DNA of 64,000 bases. Source: Mycetocola_B reblochoni (GTDB lineage: Bacteria > Actinomycetota > Actinomycetes > Actinomycetales > Microbacteriaceae). The DNA is taken from the NCBI RefSeq assembly GCF_003667525.1, contig NZ_RCUW01000003.1:299138-363137 (forward strand), written 5' to 3'. Of this stretch, positions 16,977 to 26,121 are shown piece by piece. The position numbers and the translations under genes were made by a program. The notes under the pieces were generated by a model that saw only the letters and a list, made by a program, of their open reading frames with translations, searched no databases and was not told where the DNA came from. Each line of letters opens with the position of its first letter. The first letter of the stretch is position 1.

Positions 16977-18160
16977 AGAAGCTGACCGCCCTGACCGGCA
17001 CCGCCTCCGCGGCCGCCCTCGCCCTCGCCCTCAGCGGCTGCGTGGCGAACAACCCGGCCGGAGGGGACGCACTCGAGGTCACGATCACCGATGACGGCTG
17101 CGCGGTGTCCGCGGCGACCGCGAGCGCCGGTCCGATCACCTTCGCGCTGAGCAACGAGGGCACCCAGCTCAACGAGTTCGAGATCCTCGCCGACGACAAG
17201 CTGCGCATCGTCGGAGAGAAGGAGAACATCGCGCCGGGCCAGAGCGTGAGCTACATCGCCTCGCTCCCGGCGGGCGACTACTTCACCGAGTGCAAGCTGA
17301 ACATGGTCGGCGAGGGCATCGGCACCGCGGCGTTCACCGTCAGCGGCGAGGGCGGTGGCGTCTCCGCCGCCGATCAGGAGGCGAGCGACCAGGCCGTCGC
17401 CAACTACGTCTCCTACATCAAGGACCAGGTCGGCGAGCTCGTCCCCGCCGTCGCCGAGTTCACCTCCGCCTACCGCGAGGGCGACGACGACAGGGCCAGG
17501 GAGCTGTTCGCCACCGCCCGCACCCACTACGAGCGGATCGAGCCGACGGCGGAGGCCTTCGGCGACCTGGACCCGAAGATCGACTTCCGCGAGCCGATGG
17601 CATCCGAGGACGGGATCGCGTTCACCGGCTTCCACCGCATCGAGAAGGACCTGTGGGCACCGGACGGCTTCACGCCGAGCGACGACGCCGGTCGTGCAGA
17701 GCTGGCCGACGGACTGGACGCCAACGTCCAGGAGCTCTACGACCTCGTGTACGCGGACGACTTCACCGTCTCGCTCGCGGACATCTCCAACGGTGCGATC
17801 GGGCTGCTCGATGAGGTCGCGACCTCGAAGATCACGGGCGAGGAGGACGAGTTCAGCCACACGGACCTGTGGGACTTCCAGGCCAACGTGGAGGGAGCGT
17901 CCGTCGCCTACGGCAACGTCAAGGACATCGCGATCGCCAGCGGGGCGGAGGGCGAGGAGCTGACGGCGGAGATCGACGAGCGCTTCGAGCAGCTGAACGC
18001 CCTCCTCGCGCAGTACGGCTCGCTCGAGGACGGCTTCGTGCTGTACACCGATCTGAGCACGGAGCAGGTGAAGGAGCTCTCCGACGGCATCAACGCCCTC
18101 GCCGAGCCGCTGTCGCAGCTGACGCACACCGTGCTCGGCGTGCCGGCCGACGGCGAGTAG
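16973..18160 (+). CDS. efeO: Iron-uptake lipoprotein EfeO (cupredoxin + M75 domain)
   Basis: 395 residues. Signal peptide with lipobox LSGC, so C23 would be lipidated and the protein anchored outside. Residues ~35-118 form the cupredoxin-like domain (VTITDDGCAVSA, then FTECKLNMVGEG). Residues ~125-395 form the M75 imelysin-like domain with the HYERIEP and GFHRIEKDLW motifs that bind metal. It probably passes iron to EfeU. Ribosome site CGGAG eight bases before ATG; its start overlaps the efeU stop. Confidence 0.93.
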   Translation: MKKLTALTGTASAAALALALSGCVANNPAGGDALEVTITDDGCAVSAATASAGPITFALSNEGTQLNEFEILADDKLRIVGEKENIAPGQSVSYIASLPAGDYFTECKLNMVGEGIGTAAFTVSGEGGGVSAADQEASDQAVANYVSYIKDQVGELVPAVAEFTSAYREGDDDRARELFATARTHYERIEPTAEAFGDLDPKIDFREPMASEDGIAFTGFHRIEKDLWAPDGFTPSDDAGRAELADGLDANVQELYDLVYADDFTVSLADISNGAIGLLDEVATSKITGEEDEFSHTDLWDFQANVEGASVAYGNVKDIAIASGAEGEELTAEIDERFEQLNALLAQYGSLEDGFVLYTDLSTEQVKELSDGINALAEPLSQLTHTVLGVPADGE

Positions 18161-18167
18161 GACGGCG

Positions 18168-19598
18168 GTGGCACGCAGGGAACGCCGGGGACTCGGCCGC
18201 TCCCGCCCGGCGCGGACGGGCGGGGTCACCGGGGCGCCACTCGGAGACGCGGCGACCGACGGCGACTCGGCGACCGGAGGCGACGCGGCGACCGGAGGCG
18301 ACTCGGCGACCGGCCCCGTCGCGCCGGGTGACGGTTCCTCCCCCGGACGGCGCGGGCTCAGCAGGCGCGGGCTCTTCGCGGCCGCGGCCGGTGCCGCGGG
18401 CGCCGCCGCCGTCGGCACGGGCGGTTTCGCCGCCGGCCGCGCATCGGCGGGCGGCGGCAGCTCGCCCGCCGTGTTCTTCGGGGAGCACCAGGCCGGCATC
18501 GTCACGCCCGCACAGGACCGGCTGCACTTCGCCGCCTTCGACGTCTCCTCCAGCGCCAGCAGGGAGAACCTCATCGAGCTGCTGCAGGACTGGACGGACG
18601 CCGCGGCCCGGCTGGTCAGGGGGCTCGACGTCACTGAGGAGGGAGCCGTCGGCGGCCCCGCACTCAAGCCCCCTGACGACACCGGGGAGGCGCTCGGGCT
18701 CGGCGCCTCCGGCCTGACGCTCACCTTCGGCCTCGGGCCCACCCTGTTCCGGGACCGCGACGGGACCGACCGCTTCGGCCTGGCCGACCGCAAGCCCGAG
18801 CTGCTGGCCGAGCTCCCCCACTTCTCCGGCGATCAGCTGGACGCGGCGCTGTCGGGTGGCGACCTCTGCATCCAGGCGTGCGCCGACGATCCCCAGGTCG
18901 CCGTCCACGCGATCCGCAACCTGTCACGGATCGCGTTCGGCCGGGCGTCGCTGCGCTGGTCCCAGCTCGGCTTCGGCCGCACCTCGTCGACGTCGACCGC
19001 GCAGCAGACCCCGCGCAACCTGTTCGGCTTCAAGGACGGCACGGCCAACATCAAGGCCGAGGAAACCGGCACCGTCGACGCACAGGTGTGGGTCGGCGAG
19101 GACGACGGGCCCGACTGGTTGGTCGGCGGCAGCTACCTGGTGACGCGCAAGATCCGGATGACGATCGAGATCTGGGACCGGCAGTCCCTCGACGAGCAGG
19201 AGCGCGTCATCGGCAGGGACAAGGGCGAGGGCGCACCGCTGAGCGGTGGAGGGGAGATCACCGAGCCGGCGTTCTCGGCCCTCGGGCCGGACGGCAGGGG
19301 CATCGACGTCGACGCCCACGTGCGTCTCGCGCACCCGACGAGCAACGACGGGGCGAAGCTGCTCCGCCGCGGGTACAACTACGTCGACGGCAACGACGCC
19401 CTCGGGACCCTCGACGCCGGACTGTTCTTCATCGCGTACCAGCGCGACCCGGTCGCCCAGTTCACGGCGATGCAGCGGCGGCTGGCCGGATCGGACCTGC
19501 TCAACGAGTACATCACGCACGTGTCGTCCGGCGTGTTCGCGATCGCCCCCGGCATCCGCGAGGGCCAGCACATCGCCCAGGCGCTCTTCGAGGACTGA
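18168..19598 (+). CDS. efeB: Tat-exported DyP-type heme peroxidase EfeB
   Basis: 476 residues from GTG. An Arg-rich N-terminus is followed by a Gly/Asp/Thr repeat and then the twin-arginine signal LSRRGLFAAAAGAAGAAAVG (around 65-85), so it is exported folded, consistent with tatB in this window. The DyP core has the GFKDGT motif (catalytic D290) and DAHVRLAHP (proximal heme ligand probably H384). EfeB oxidises Fe2+ or takes iron from heme, feeding EfeO/EfeU. The long pre-Tat extension carries an 18-bp tandem repeat; a shorter start nearer the Tat motif is possible but no better start is seen. Confidence 0.92.
   Translation: MARRERRGLGRSRPARTGGVTGAPLGDAATDGDSATGGDAATGGDSATGPVAPGDGSSPGRRGLSRRGLFAAAAGAAGAAAVGTGGFAAGRASAGGGSSPAVFFGEHQAGIVTPAQDRLHFAAFDVSSSASRENLIELLQDWTDAAARLVRGLDVTEEGAVGGPALKPPDDTGEALGLGASGLTLTFGLGPTLFRDRDGTDRFGLADRKPELLAELPHFSGDQLDAALSGGDLCIQACADDPQVAVHAIRNLSRIAFGRASLRWSQLGFGRTSSTSTAQQTPRNLFGFKDGTANIKAEETGTVDAQVWVGEDDGPDWLVGGSYLVTRKIRMTIEIWDRQSLDEQERVIGRDKGEGAPLSGGGEITEPAFSALGPDGRGIDVDAHVRLAHPTSNDGAKLLRRGYNYVDGNDALGTLDAGLFFIAYQRDPVAQFTAMQRRLAGSDLLNEYITHVSSGVFAIAPGIREGQHIAQALFED
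18252..18313 (+). repeat. 18-bp in-frame tandem repeat in the efeB N-terminus
   Basis: Three 18-base units (18252-18269, 18270-18287, 18288-18305) plus an eight-base partial copy, encoding ATDGDS, ATGGDA, ATGGDS, AT. Units differ at one to three bases. Confidence 0.85.
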
Positions 19599-19612
19599 TC
19601 GTCTCGACCGAC

Positions 19613-19652
19613 GACGAACGCGGCCGCCCCACCGGGGACAGCCGCGTTCGTC
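19613..19652. terminator. Bidirectional terminator between efeB and typA
   Basis: GACGAACGCGGC (19613-19624) pairs perfectly with GCCGCGTTCGTC (19641-19652); the loop contains a CCCC/GGGG inner stem. The two genes converge here. Confidence 0.85.
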
Positions 19653-19666
19653 AGGAGCCGGTCGGC

Positions 19667-21571
19667 TCAGCCCTGGCGCTTGAGGCGCGCGGTGTTCCGG
19701 GCGCGGGCCTGGGCGTCGAGCTCGACCTTGCGGATGCGGACGTGCTCGGGGGTGACCTCGACGCACTCGTCCTCGCGGGCGAACTCGAGGCACTCCTCGA
19801 GGGTCAGCTGACGGGACGGGGTCATCGACTCGAAGGTATCGGAGGTGGACTGGCGCATGTTCGTCAGTTTCTTCTCCTTCGTGATGTTCACGTCCATGTC
19901 GTCGGCGCGCGAGTTCTCGCCGATGACCATGCCCTCGTAGACCTCCTCGGTCGGGTTGACGAAGAACGTCATCCGCTCCTGGAGGGCGATGATGGCGAAG
20001 GGCGTGACCACGCCGGAGCGGTCCGCGACGATGGAGCCGTTGTTGCGGGTGACGATCGACCCGGCCCACTCCTCGTAGCCGTGCGAGATGGCGTTCGCGA
20101 TGCCCGTGCCGCGGGTGATGGTGAGGAACTCGGTGCGGAAGCCGATCAGGCCGCGCGAGGGGACGATGAACTCCATCCGGACCCAGCCGGTGCCGTGGTT
20201 GCTCATGCCGTCCATGCGCCCCTTGCGGGCTGCGAGCAGCTGCGTGACGGCGCCGAGGTACTCCTCGGGCACGTCGATGGTCAGGTGCTCGTACGGCTCG
20301 TGCGTCTTGCCGTCGACCTGCTTGGTGACCACCTGGGGCTTGCCGACCGTGAGCTCGAAGCCCTCACGGCGCATCTGCTCGACGAGGATCGCCAGCGCGA
20401 GCTCGCCGCGGCCCTGGACCTCCCAGGCGTCGGGCTTGCCGATGTCGACGACCTTGAGCGACACGTTTCCGATCAGCTCGCGGTCGAGGCGGTCCTTCAC
20501 CATGCGGGCGGTCAGCTTGTGACCCTTGACCTTGCCGACCAGGGGCGAGGTGTTGGTCCCGATCGTCATCGAGATCGCCGGGTCGTCGACCGTGATGGCC
20601 GGGAGCGGGCGGATGTCCTCGGGGTCGGCGATGGTCTCGCCGATGGTGATGTTCTCGATGCCGGCGATGGCGACGATGTCACCGGGTCCGGCCGACTCGG
20701 CCGGGTAGCGGTCCAGCGCCTTCGTCACCAGCAGTTCGGTGATGCGGGCGTTCGAGTGCGTGCCGTCGTGGTGCACCCAGGCGACGGTCTGGCCCTTGCG
20801 GATGGTGCCGGCGAAGATGCGGAGAAGCGCGAGGCGGCCGAGGAACGGCGAGGCGTCGAGGTTGGTCACCCAGGCCTGCAGCGGCGCCTCGTCGTCGTAG
20901 GTGGGTGCGGGGATGTGGGTGAGGATCGCGTCGAACAGCGGCTCGAGGTCCTCGCTGTCCGGCAGTGCGCCGTTGGCGGGCTTCACCTGCGAGGCGCGCC
21001 CCGCCTTGCCGGAGGCGTACACGACGGGGACGTTGAGGATCGCGTCGAGGTCCAGGTCGGGGTGCTCGTCGGCCATGTCGCTGGCGAGGCCGAGGAGGAG
21101 GTCCTGGCTCTCGGCGACGACCTCGTCGATGCGCGCGTCGGGACGGTCGGTCTTGTTGACCGCGAGGATCACCGGCAGCTTCGCCTCGAGCGCCTTGCGC
21201 AGCACGAAGCGCGTCTGCGGCAGCGGGCCCTCGGAGGAGTCGACGAGGAGCACGACGCCGTCGACCATGGACAGTCCGCGCTCCACCTCGCCGCCGAAGT
21301 CGGCGTGGCCGGGGGTGTCGATGACGTTGATCGTGATCGGGCCGTCGGTGGCGTGGACGCCGTTGTACGAGATCGCCGTGTTCTTGGCGAGGATCGTGAT
21401 GCCCTTCTCACGCTCGAGCTCGTTCGAGTCCATGGCCCGGTCGTCGACGTGCGCGTGGGCGTCGAAGGAGTTCGTCTGCTTGAGCATGGCGTCGACCAGG
21501 GTGGTCTTGCCGTGGTCGACGTGGGCGACGATAGCCACGTTGCGGAGGTCTGTGCGCGTGGCAAGAGCCAT
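19667..21571 (-). CDS. typA: Translational GTPase TypA/BipA
   Basis: 634 residues. G1 is AHVDHGKTT (16-24), the switch region DSNELEREKGIT, G3 DTPGHADFGGEVER and G4 NKTD. EF-G-like domains III and V and the TypA-specific C-terminal domain follow (VVTKQVDGKTHEPYEHL, ending in a basic KVELDAQARARNTARLKRQG). It binds the 70S ribosome and helps 50S assembly, especially under stress. Start 21571 has AAGGAAAAC upstream; the extended upstream reading is intergenic. Confidence 0.96.
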   Translation of the reverse strand: MALATRTDLRNVAIVAHVDHGKTTLVDAMLKQTNSFDAHAHVDDRAMDSNELEREKGITILAKNTAISYNGVHATDGPITINVIDTPGHADFGGEVERGLSMVDGVVLLVDSSEGPLPQTRFVLRKALEAKLPVILAVNKTDRPDARIDEVVAESQDLLLGLASDMADEHPDLDLDAILNVPVVYASGKAGRASQVKPANGALPDSEDLEPLFDAILTHIPAPTYDDEAPLQAWVTNLDASPFLGRLALLRIFAGTIRKGQTVAWVHHDGTHSNARITELLVTKALDRYPAESAGPGDIVAIAGIENITIGETIADPEDIRPLPAITVDDPAISMTIGTNTSPLVGKVKGHKLTARMVKDRLDRELIGNVSLKVVDIGKPDAWEVQGRGELALAILVEQMRREGFELTVGKPQVVTKQVDGKTHEPYEHLTIDVPEEYLGAVTQLLAARKGRMDGMSNHGTGWVRMEFIVPSRGLIGFRTEFLTITRGTGIANAISHGYEEWAGSIVTRNNGSIVADRSGVVTPFAIIALQERMTFFVNPTEEVYEGMVIGENSRADDMDVNITKEKKLTNMRQSTSDTFESMTPSRQLTLEECLEFAREDECVEVTPEHVRIRKVELDAQARARNTARLKRQG

Positions 21572-21724
21572 AAAAGTTTTCCTTGATCTAGTTTCCGGGC
21601 GAGCTGCCCGCGACGGGTGTTGAGGGGCCTGAGATCGGCGCGGATGGTGCCACCACCCCACACTTAACGAATACAGCTTACCGCTCGCGGGTGCCGGCCG
21701 CGATGCGAACCCCGCGAGCGCGGC

Positions 21725-21730
21725 GATAAT
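21725..21730 (+). promoter_or_regulatory. Candidate -10 box for the PH-domain protein gene
   Basis: GATAAT (five of six to TATAAT), then GGGGGC and the ATG at 21737. Confidence 0.5.
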
Positions 21731-21736
21731 GGGGGC

Positions 21737-22324
21737 ATGCCGTCCCCCCGCGATGTCCTCACCGTCCGTCCGCGCCTCGCCGGTTGGGCGTGGATCGTGA
21801 TGATCGCCGTCGTCGGCTGTTACACCGCCGCCGACGCCGCGCTGCGCGGCTATCCGCTCCTGGCCGGCACCGTGCTCGCCTGGTGCGCCGTCGTGGCGTG
21901 GTTCATCGCCGGGGTGCTGCTGCGCCCGCGGCTGCACGCCTCGGACAGTGGCGTCGTCGTGCAGAACCCGTGGGTCACCCACGAGCTGCCCTGGGCGGCC
22001 CTGCGCTCCGCGGAGCCGGGACTGCAGCTGACGCTGATCGCCGAGGACGGCGCCCAGATCAGGGTGTGGTCCGTGCCGAGCAGCGGGATCGCTCTGCGCA
22101 CGCACAGCATCAGGGAGGCGGCCGCGCACGACGGCCGCGTCGTGACCGATGCGACACGCGGCCCGGCCGTCGCCGACGCCCTCGAGTCGATGCGCGACCG
22201 GTTCCTCGCCGCGGGCGATGCCCCCTCGGGTCCACGGCGGCGGAGCGTCGACACCCCGTCGCTCGTCGTCGGCGGCGCACTTCTCGCCCTCGCCGTGGGC
22301 CTGACCCTCTCCGCCGCGCTGTAG
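21737..22324 (+). CDS. PH-domain-like membrane protein
   Basis: 195 residues. Two N-terminal helices (about 15-35 and 40-62) are followed by a bacterial PH-type region (LHASDSGVVVQNPWVTHELPWAALRSAE) and end in a third hydrophobic helix. This arrangement is common in small actinobacterial membrane proteins of unknown role. The gene is preceded by GATAAT six bases before the ATG and followed by a strong hairpin shared with the converging ABC operon. Confidence 0.75.
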   Translation: MPSPRDVLTVRPRLAGWAWIVMIAVVGCYTAADAALRGYPLLAGTVLAWCAVVAWFIAGVLLRPRLHASDSGVVVQNPWVTHELPWAALRSAEPGLQLTLIAEDGAQIRVWSVPSSGIALRTHSIREAAAHDGRVVTDATRGPAVADALESMRDRFLAAGDAPSGPRRRSVDTPSLVVGGALLALAVGLTLSAAL

Positions 22325-22328
22325 AACC

Positions 22329-22374
22329 GGAACGAGGGCGGGCCCGTGCCGATGCACGAGCCCGCCCTCGTTCC
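22329..22374. terminator. Bidirectional terminator between the PH-domain gene and the peptide ABC operon
   Basis: 15-bp perfect stem GGAACGAGGGCGGGC (22329-22343) with GCCCGCCCTCGTTCC (22360-22374); the loop holds a GTGC/GCAC stem. Confidence 0.88.
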
Positions 22375-22393
22375 GTTTGAACCGCGAGAGGAG

Positions 22394-24115
22394 CTAGAGG
22401 CGACCGAACTCGAAGTTGCCCCCGGGGATGGCCTCGAGCAGTTCCCTCGTGTAGTCCTGCTTCGGGCTGTCGAAGACCTCGTCGGTCGTCGCCTGCTCGA
22501 CGATGCGGCCCTGACGCATCACGCAGACGTTGTCCGCCACGAGGCGCACCACGGCCAGGTCGTGGGTGATGAACAGGTAGGTCAGCCCCAGCTCGGTCTG
22601 CAGCTTGGTGAGAAGGTCGAGGACCTGCCCCTGCACGAGCACGTCGAGCGCGGAGACGGCCTCGTCGAGCACGATGACCTCGGGGTTCAGCGCGAGGGCG
22701 CGCGCGACCGCGACACGCTGGCGCTGGCCGCCGGAGAGCTCGTTCGGGTAGCGCAGCTCCGTTGAGCTCGGCAGTGACACCTGCTCGAGCAGCTCGCGCA
22801 CCGTCGCCCGGCGGGACTTCGCGTCCCCGATGCCGTGGATCAGCAGCGGCTCGGCGATGGTCGAGCCGATCGAGCGCAGCGGGTCGAGCGAGCCGTACGG
22901 GTCCTGGAAAACGGGCTGCACCCGGCGACGGAACGACAGCAGCTCACTCCGCGGCAGCGTGCCGACGTCCTTGCCGTCGAAGGTGATCGAGCCGGAGGTG
23001 ATGTCCTCGAGCTTGAGGACCATCTTCGCCACGGTCGACTTGCCGGAGCCGGACTCCCCCACGAGCGCCGTCGTGGTCCCCTTCGGGATGGAGAAGCTCA
23101 CGTCGTCGACGGCGGTGAAGTCGGTCTTGCGGAAGCCGCCCTGACGGATCTGGTACACCTTCGTCAGGTTCTTCACCTCGATGAGGTCGCCCGCGGCACT
23201 GGCCTCACGCGCCTCCGCCCGCTCCACGATCGAGATGTCGCGGGTGACGGGTGCGAGCGCCCCCGACTCCTCCTCGTCGTTGCGCACGGCCTGGATGCGC
23301 CGCGACGCCAGGCTCGGCGCCGCCGCGACGAGCCGCTTGGTGTACGGGTGCTGCGGGTCGGCGAGGATCTCCTGCGAGCTGCCGTACTCGACGATCTTGC
23401 CCTTGTACATCACGACGAGCTTCTCGGCCCGCTCGGCCGCGAGGCCCAGGTCGTGGGTGATGAACAGCACCGAGGTGCCATAGTCGCGGGTCAGGGTGCC
23501 GAGGTGGTCGAGGATGCGGCGCTGCACGGTCACGTCGAGCGCGCTGGTCGGCTCGTCCGCGATGAGCAGCTTGGGCCGCGCGGACAGCCCGATCCCGATG
23601 AGGACGCGCTGGCGCATCCCTCCGGAGAACTGGTTCGGGTACTGGCGCAGACGCGAGCCCGGATCACTGAGCCCGGCCTCCTCGAGGACCTCGATGACGC
23701 GCTTCTTGGCGTCCTGTCCTCGCAGCTGCGTGTTCGCCTCGATCGTCTCCCTCACCTGGAAGCCGATGTTCCAGACCGGGTTGAGGTTCGACATGGGGTC
23801 CTGCGGGACGTAGCCGATCTGGCTGCCGCGGACCCGCTGGATGCCCGACGCGTTGAGCGTGGTCAGGTCCGTGCCGTCGAACAGGATCGACCCGCCGGTG
23901 ACCTTTCCCGTACCGGGGAGCAGATCGATGATGGCCTGCGCCGTCGTCGACTTGCCCGATCCGGACTCGCCGACGATGGCCAGGTTCTCCCCCGGCATGA
24001 TGGAGAAGCTGACCCCGCGGACGGCGGGGACGACGCCCGACTGGGTGGTGAAGCCGACCTCGAGATCGGTGATCTGGAGGAGCGGCGTGGTGGCGGTGGC
24101 TGCGTTCTCGCTCAT
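22394..24115 (-). CDS. Fused dipeptide/oligopeptide ABC transporter ATPase (DppD-DppF)
   Basis: 573 residues containing two complete ABC ATPases. First domain: Walker A GESGSGKST at 49-57, signature FSGGMRQR, Walker B LLIADEPTSALD. Second domain (from ~310): GESGSGKST, signature LSGGQRQR, Walker B VIVLDEAVSALD. Each ends with an oligopeptide-type helical extension. Fusion of the two ATPases is common in actinobacteria and is not a frameshift. It powers peptide import through the two permeases upstream; its ATG overlaps the preceding stop by four bases. Confidence 0.93.
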   Translation of the reverse strand: MSENAATATTPLLQITDLEVGFTTQSGVVPAVRGVSFSIMPGENLAIVGESGSGKSTTAQAIIDLLPGTGKVTGGSILFDGTDLTTLNASGIQRVRGSQIGYVPQDPMSNLNPVWNIGFQVRETIEANTQLRGQDAKKRVIEVLEEAGLSDPGSRLRQYPNQFSGGMRQRVLIGIGLSARPKLLIADEPTSALDVTVQRRILDHLGTLTRDYGTSVLFITHDLGLAAERAEKLVVMYKGKIVEYGSSQEILADPQHPYTKRLVAAAPSLASRRIQAVRNDEEESGALAPVTRDISIVERAEAREASAAGDLIEVKNLTKVYQIRQGGFRKTDFTAVDDVSFSIPKGTTTALVGESGSGKSTVAKMVLKLEDITSGSITFDGKDVGTLPRSELLSFRRRVQPVFQDPYGSLDPLRSIGSTIAEPLLIHGIGDAKSRRATVRELLEQVSLPSSTELRYPNELSGGQRQRVAVARALALNPEVIVLDEAVSALDVLVQGQVLDLLTKLQTELGLTYLFITHDLAVVRLVADNVCVMRQGRIVEQATTDEVFDSPKQDYTRELLEAIPGGNFEFGRL

Positions 24116-25071
24116 CGGCGGGCCCTCGCTTTCGGGTCGAGCGCGTCGCGGACGATGTCACCGAGCAGCAGGAAGGCAAGCACGGTGATGGCGAGCGCGG
24201 TCGCGGGGAAGAAGATCAGCTCGGGTGCCTGACGGATCGAGCCCTGCGCGGTCGAGATGTCGCCGCCCCAGGACGGAATGCTCGGCGGCAGGCCGATGCC
24301 GAGGAACGACAGCGAGGCCTCCGCGACGATGTACGTTCCGAGGCTGACCGTGGCGATGACGATGACCGGCGCCAGCGCGTTCGGGATCACGTGCCCGAGC
24401 AGGATCTTGCTCCTGCTCAGGCCGAGGGCGACCGAGGCCATGACGTAGTCGGAGTTCTTCGCGGTGAGCACCGCTCCGCGCATGATGCGGGCGATGATCG
24501 GCCAGCCAAACACCGCGAGCACGATGGAGAGGGTGATCGCGTTGCGGTCCCAGGGCATCACCTGCATGACGATGATGGCGCCGAGGATCGTCGGGATGGC
24601 GAAGAAGATGTCGCCGAGGCGGGACACGAGCGAGTCGAGGAACCCGCCGTAGAAACCGGCGAGGGCGCCGATGATGCCGCCGATGAGCGTGGCGAGCAGA
24701 GTCGCGAGCAGACCGACGGTCACGGACGAGCGCGTTCCGTAGAGGATGCGCGAGAACACGTCACAGCCCTGCTTGTCGAAGCCGAGCGGGTGGCCGGCCG
24801 AGGCCGGGTCGAGGCTCTGACCGATCTTGCACGCGCCTCCGGTCGGCAGCGACGCCGTGAACCACTGCGGGAACAGCGCGACGACGACGATGACGGCGAT
24901 GAGCGCCGCGCAGAGCCAGAACAGCCAGCGCTTGCGCATCGCCTGCCAGGCGTCGCCCCAGACGGACTGGGCCTTCTGGCTCTCGTCGACCGCGTCGACC
25001 GCGACGACGGGGGTTTCCTCGATCGGGGCGACGTACCGGCCGCCGCCCTGTCCTGGCGTATTACTTGACAT
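24112..25071 (-). CDS. Peptide ABC transporter permease (OppC/DppC type)
   Basis: 319 residues. A cytoplasmic N-terminus, one helix (WLFWLCAALIAVIVVVAL), a periplasmic segment with HPLGFDKQGCDVFSRILYGTR, and a five-helix core with the coupling EAA-like loop (ASVALGLSRSKILLGHVIPNAL). The motif GTDxxGRDxxSR of OppC is present in altered form. It overlaps the upstream permease by 11 bases and the ATPase by four, so the genes are translationally linked. Confidence 0.93.
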   Translation of the reverse strand: MSSNTPGQGGGRYVAPIEETPVVAVDAVDESQKAQSVWGDAWQAMRKRWLFWLCAALIAVIVVVALFPQWFTASLPTGGACKIGQSLDPASAGHPLGFDKQGCDVFSRILYGTRSSVTVGLLATLLATLIGGIIGALAGFYGGFLDSLVSRLGDIFFAIPTILGAIIVMQVMPWDRNAITLSIVLAVFGWPIIARIMRGAVLTAKNSDYVMASVALGLSRSKILLGHVIPNALAPVIVIATVSLGTYIVAEASLSFLGIGLPPSIPSWGGDISTAQGSIRQAPELIFFPATALAITVLAFLLLGDIVRDALDPKARARR

Positions 25072-25990
25072 AGCGGATCCTCGGGTCGAGAACGGCGTAG
25101 AGCAGGTCGACGAGCAGGTTGGCCAGCATGAAGATGATGACCATCACGGAGACGAAGGCGACGACGGTGGGGCCCTCTCCTCGCTTCACCGCGTCGAAGA
25201 CGGTGCCACCGACGCCCTTGATGTTGAAGATGCCCTCGGTGATGACGGCGCCGACCATGAGCGTTCCCAGGTCGGTGCCGAGGTAGGTGACCACGGGGAT
25301 GAGGGAGTTGCGCAGCACGTGGACGCGCACCACCCTGCCCCTGCTGAGCCCCTTGGCCTTCGCCGTGCGCACGTAGTCGGCGCCGGCGTTCTCGGCGACG
25401 CTCGCACGGGTCAGGCGGAGCACCTGGGCGATGGACACGCTCGCCAGCACGAGGGCCGGGACAATGAGCTCGAGCCAGGTGGCCGCGGACGACACCGAGG
25501 GGTTGATCCAGCCGAGTTTGACGCCGAAGACGTACTGCACGACGAAGCCGATGACGAAGGTCGGCACCGAGATGAAGATGAGGCTGACGACGAGCGAGAC
25601 CGTGTCGAAGGGCTTGCCCTTGCGCAGGCCGGCGAACAGACCGGCAGTGACGCCGATGACGGCCTCGAACAGCAGCGCGAGGAGCGCGAGACGGGCGGTG
25701 ATCGGGAAGGCGTGCACCATGACGTCGATGACGGCCCGCCCGGAGTAGGTGGTCCCGAAGTCGCCGGTGAAGATACCGCCGATCCAGAGCAGGTACTGCA
25801 CGATGAACGGCTTGTCGAGGTTGTACTCGGCCCTCACCTGCTCGATGACCGACTCGGCCGGGGGACGGTCCCCGTACAGGGCGGCGATCGGGTCGCCCGG
25901 CATCGCGAAGACGAGGAAGTAGATGAGGAACGTTGCCCCGAAGAAGACGGGAAGCAACTGGAGTAGGCGCCGTCCGATGTACCAAAGCAT
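25061..25990 (-). CDS. Peptide ABC transporter permease (OppB/DppB type)
   Basis: 309 residues. It starts MLWYIGRRLLQLLPVFFGATFLIYFL, a typical OppB N-terminal helix, has the long extracytoplasmic loop and ends with the coupling motif YVRTAKAKGLSRGRVVRVHVLRN. It forms the channel with the OppC-type subunit. It follows the substrate-binding lipoprotein gene after 131 bases that contain a stem-loop, a common way to give the binding protein higher expression. Confidence 0.93.
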   Translation of the reverse strand: MLWYIGRRLLQLLPVFFGATFLIYFLVFAMPGDPIAALYGDRPPAESVIEQVRAEYNLDKPFIVQYLLWIGGIFTGDFGTTYSGRAVIDVMVHAFPITARLALLALLFEAVIGVTAGLFAGLRKGKPFDTVSLVVSLIFISVPTFVIGFVVQYVFGVKLGWINPSVSSAATWLELIVPALVLASVSIAQVLRLTRASVAENAGADYVRTAKAKGLSRGRVVRVHVLRNSLIPVVTYLGTDLGTLMVGAVITEGIFNIKGVGGTVFDAVKRGEGPTVVAFVSVMVIIFMLANLLVDLLYAVLDPRIRYVK

Positions 25991-26062
25991 CAGTCGATCA
26001 CCGCCATGTTGTCGTACATGTGGTCACAATCGGTATGTCTATGAGGGGTGGTAGACGCACGA

Positions 26063-26094
26063 TGACGTCCGGGACGGGTTCGCCCCGGACGTCA
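26063..26094 (-). terminator. Stem-loop between the binding-protein gene and the permease genes
   Basis: TGACGTCCGGG (26063-26073) pairs with CCCGGACGTCA (26084-26094) across a ten-base loop. Probably an attenuator or RNA-stabilising element, since the operon continues. Confidence 0.6.
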
Positions 26095-26121
26095 CCGTCA
26101 AGGAATCAACCTCGGGTCAGA

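Noticed and set aside
22394..24115. Two ABC ATPases in one frame as a possible fusion artefact
   Set aside because: DppD-DppF fusions are standard in actinobacterial peptide transporters and both halves have intact motifs.
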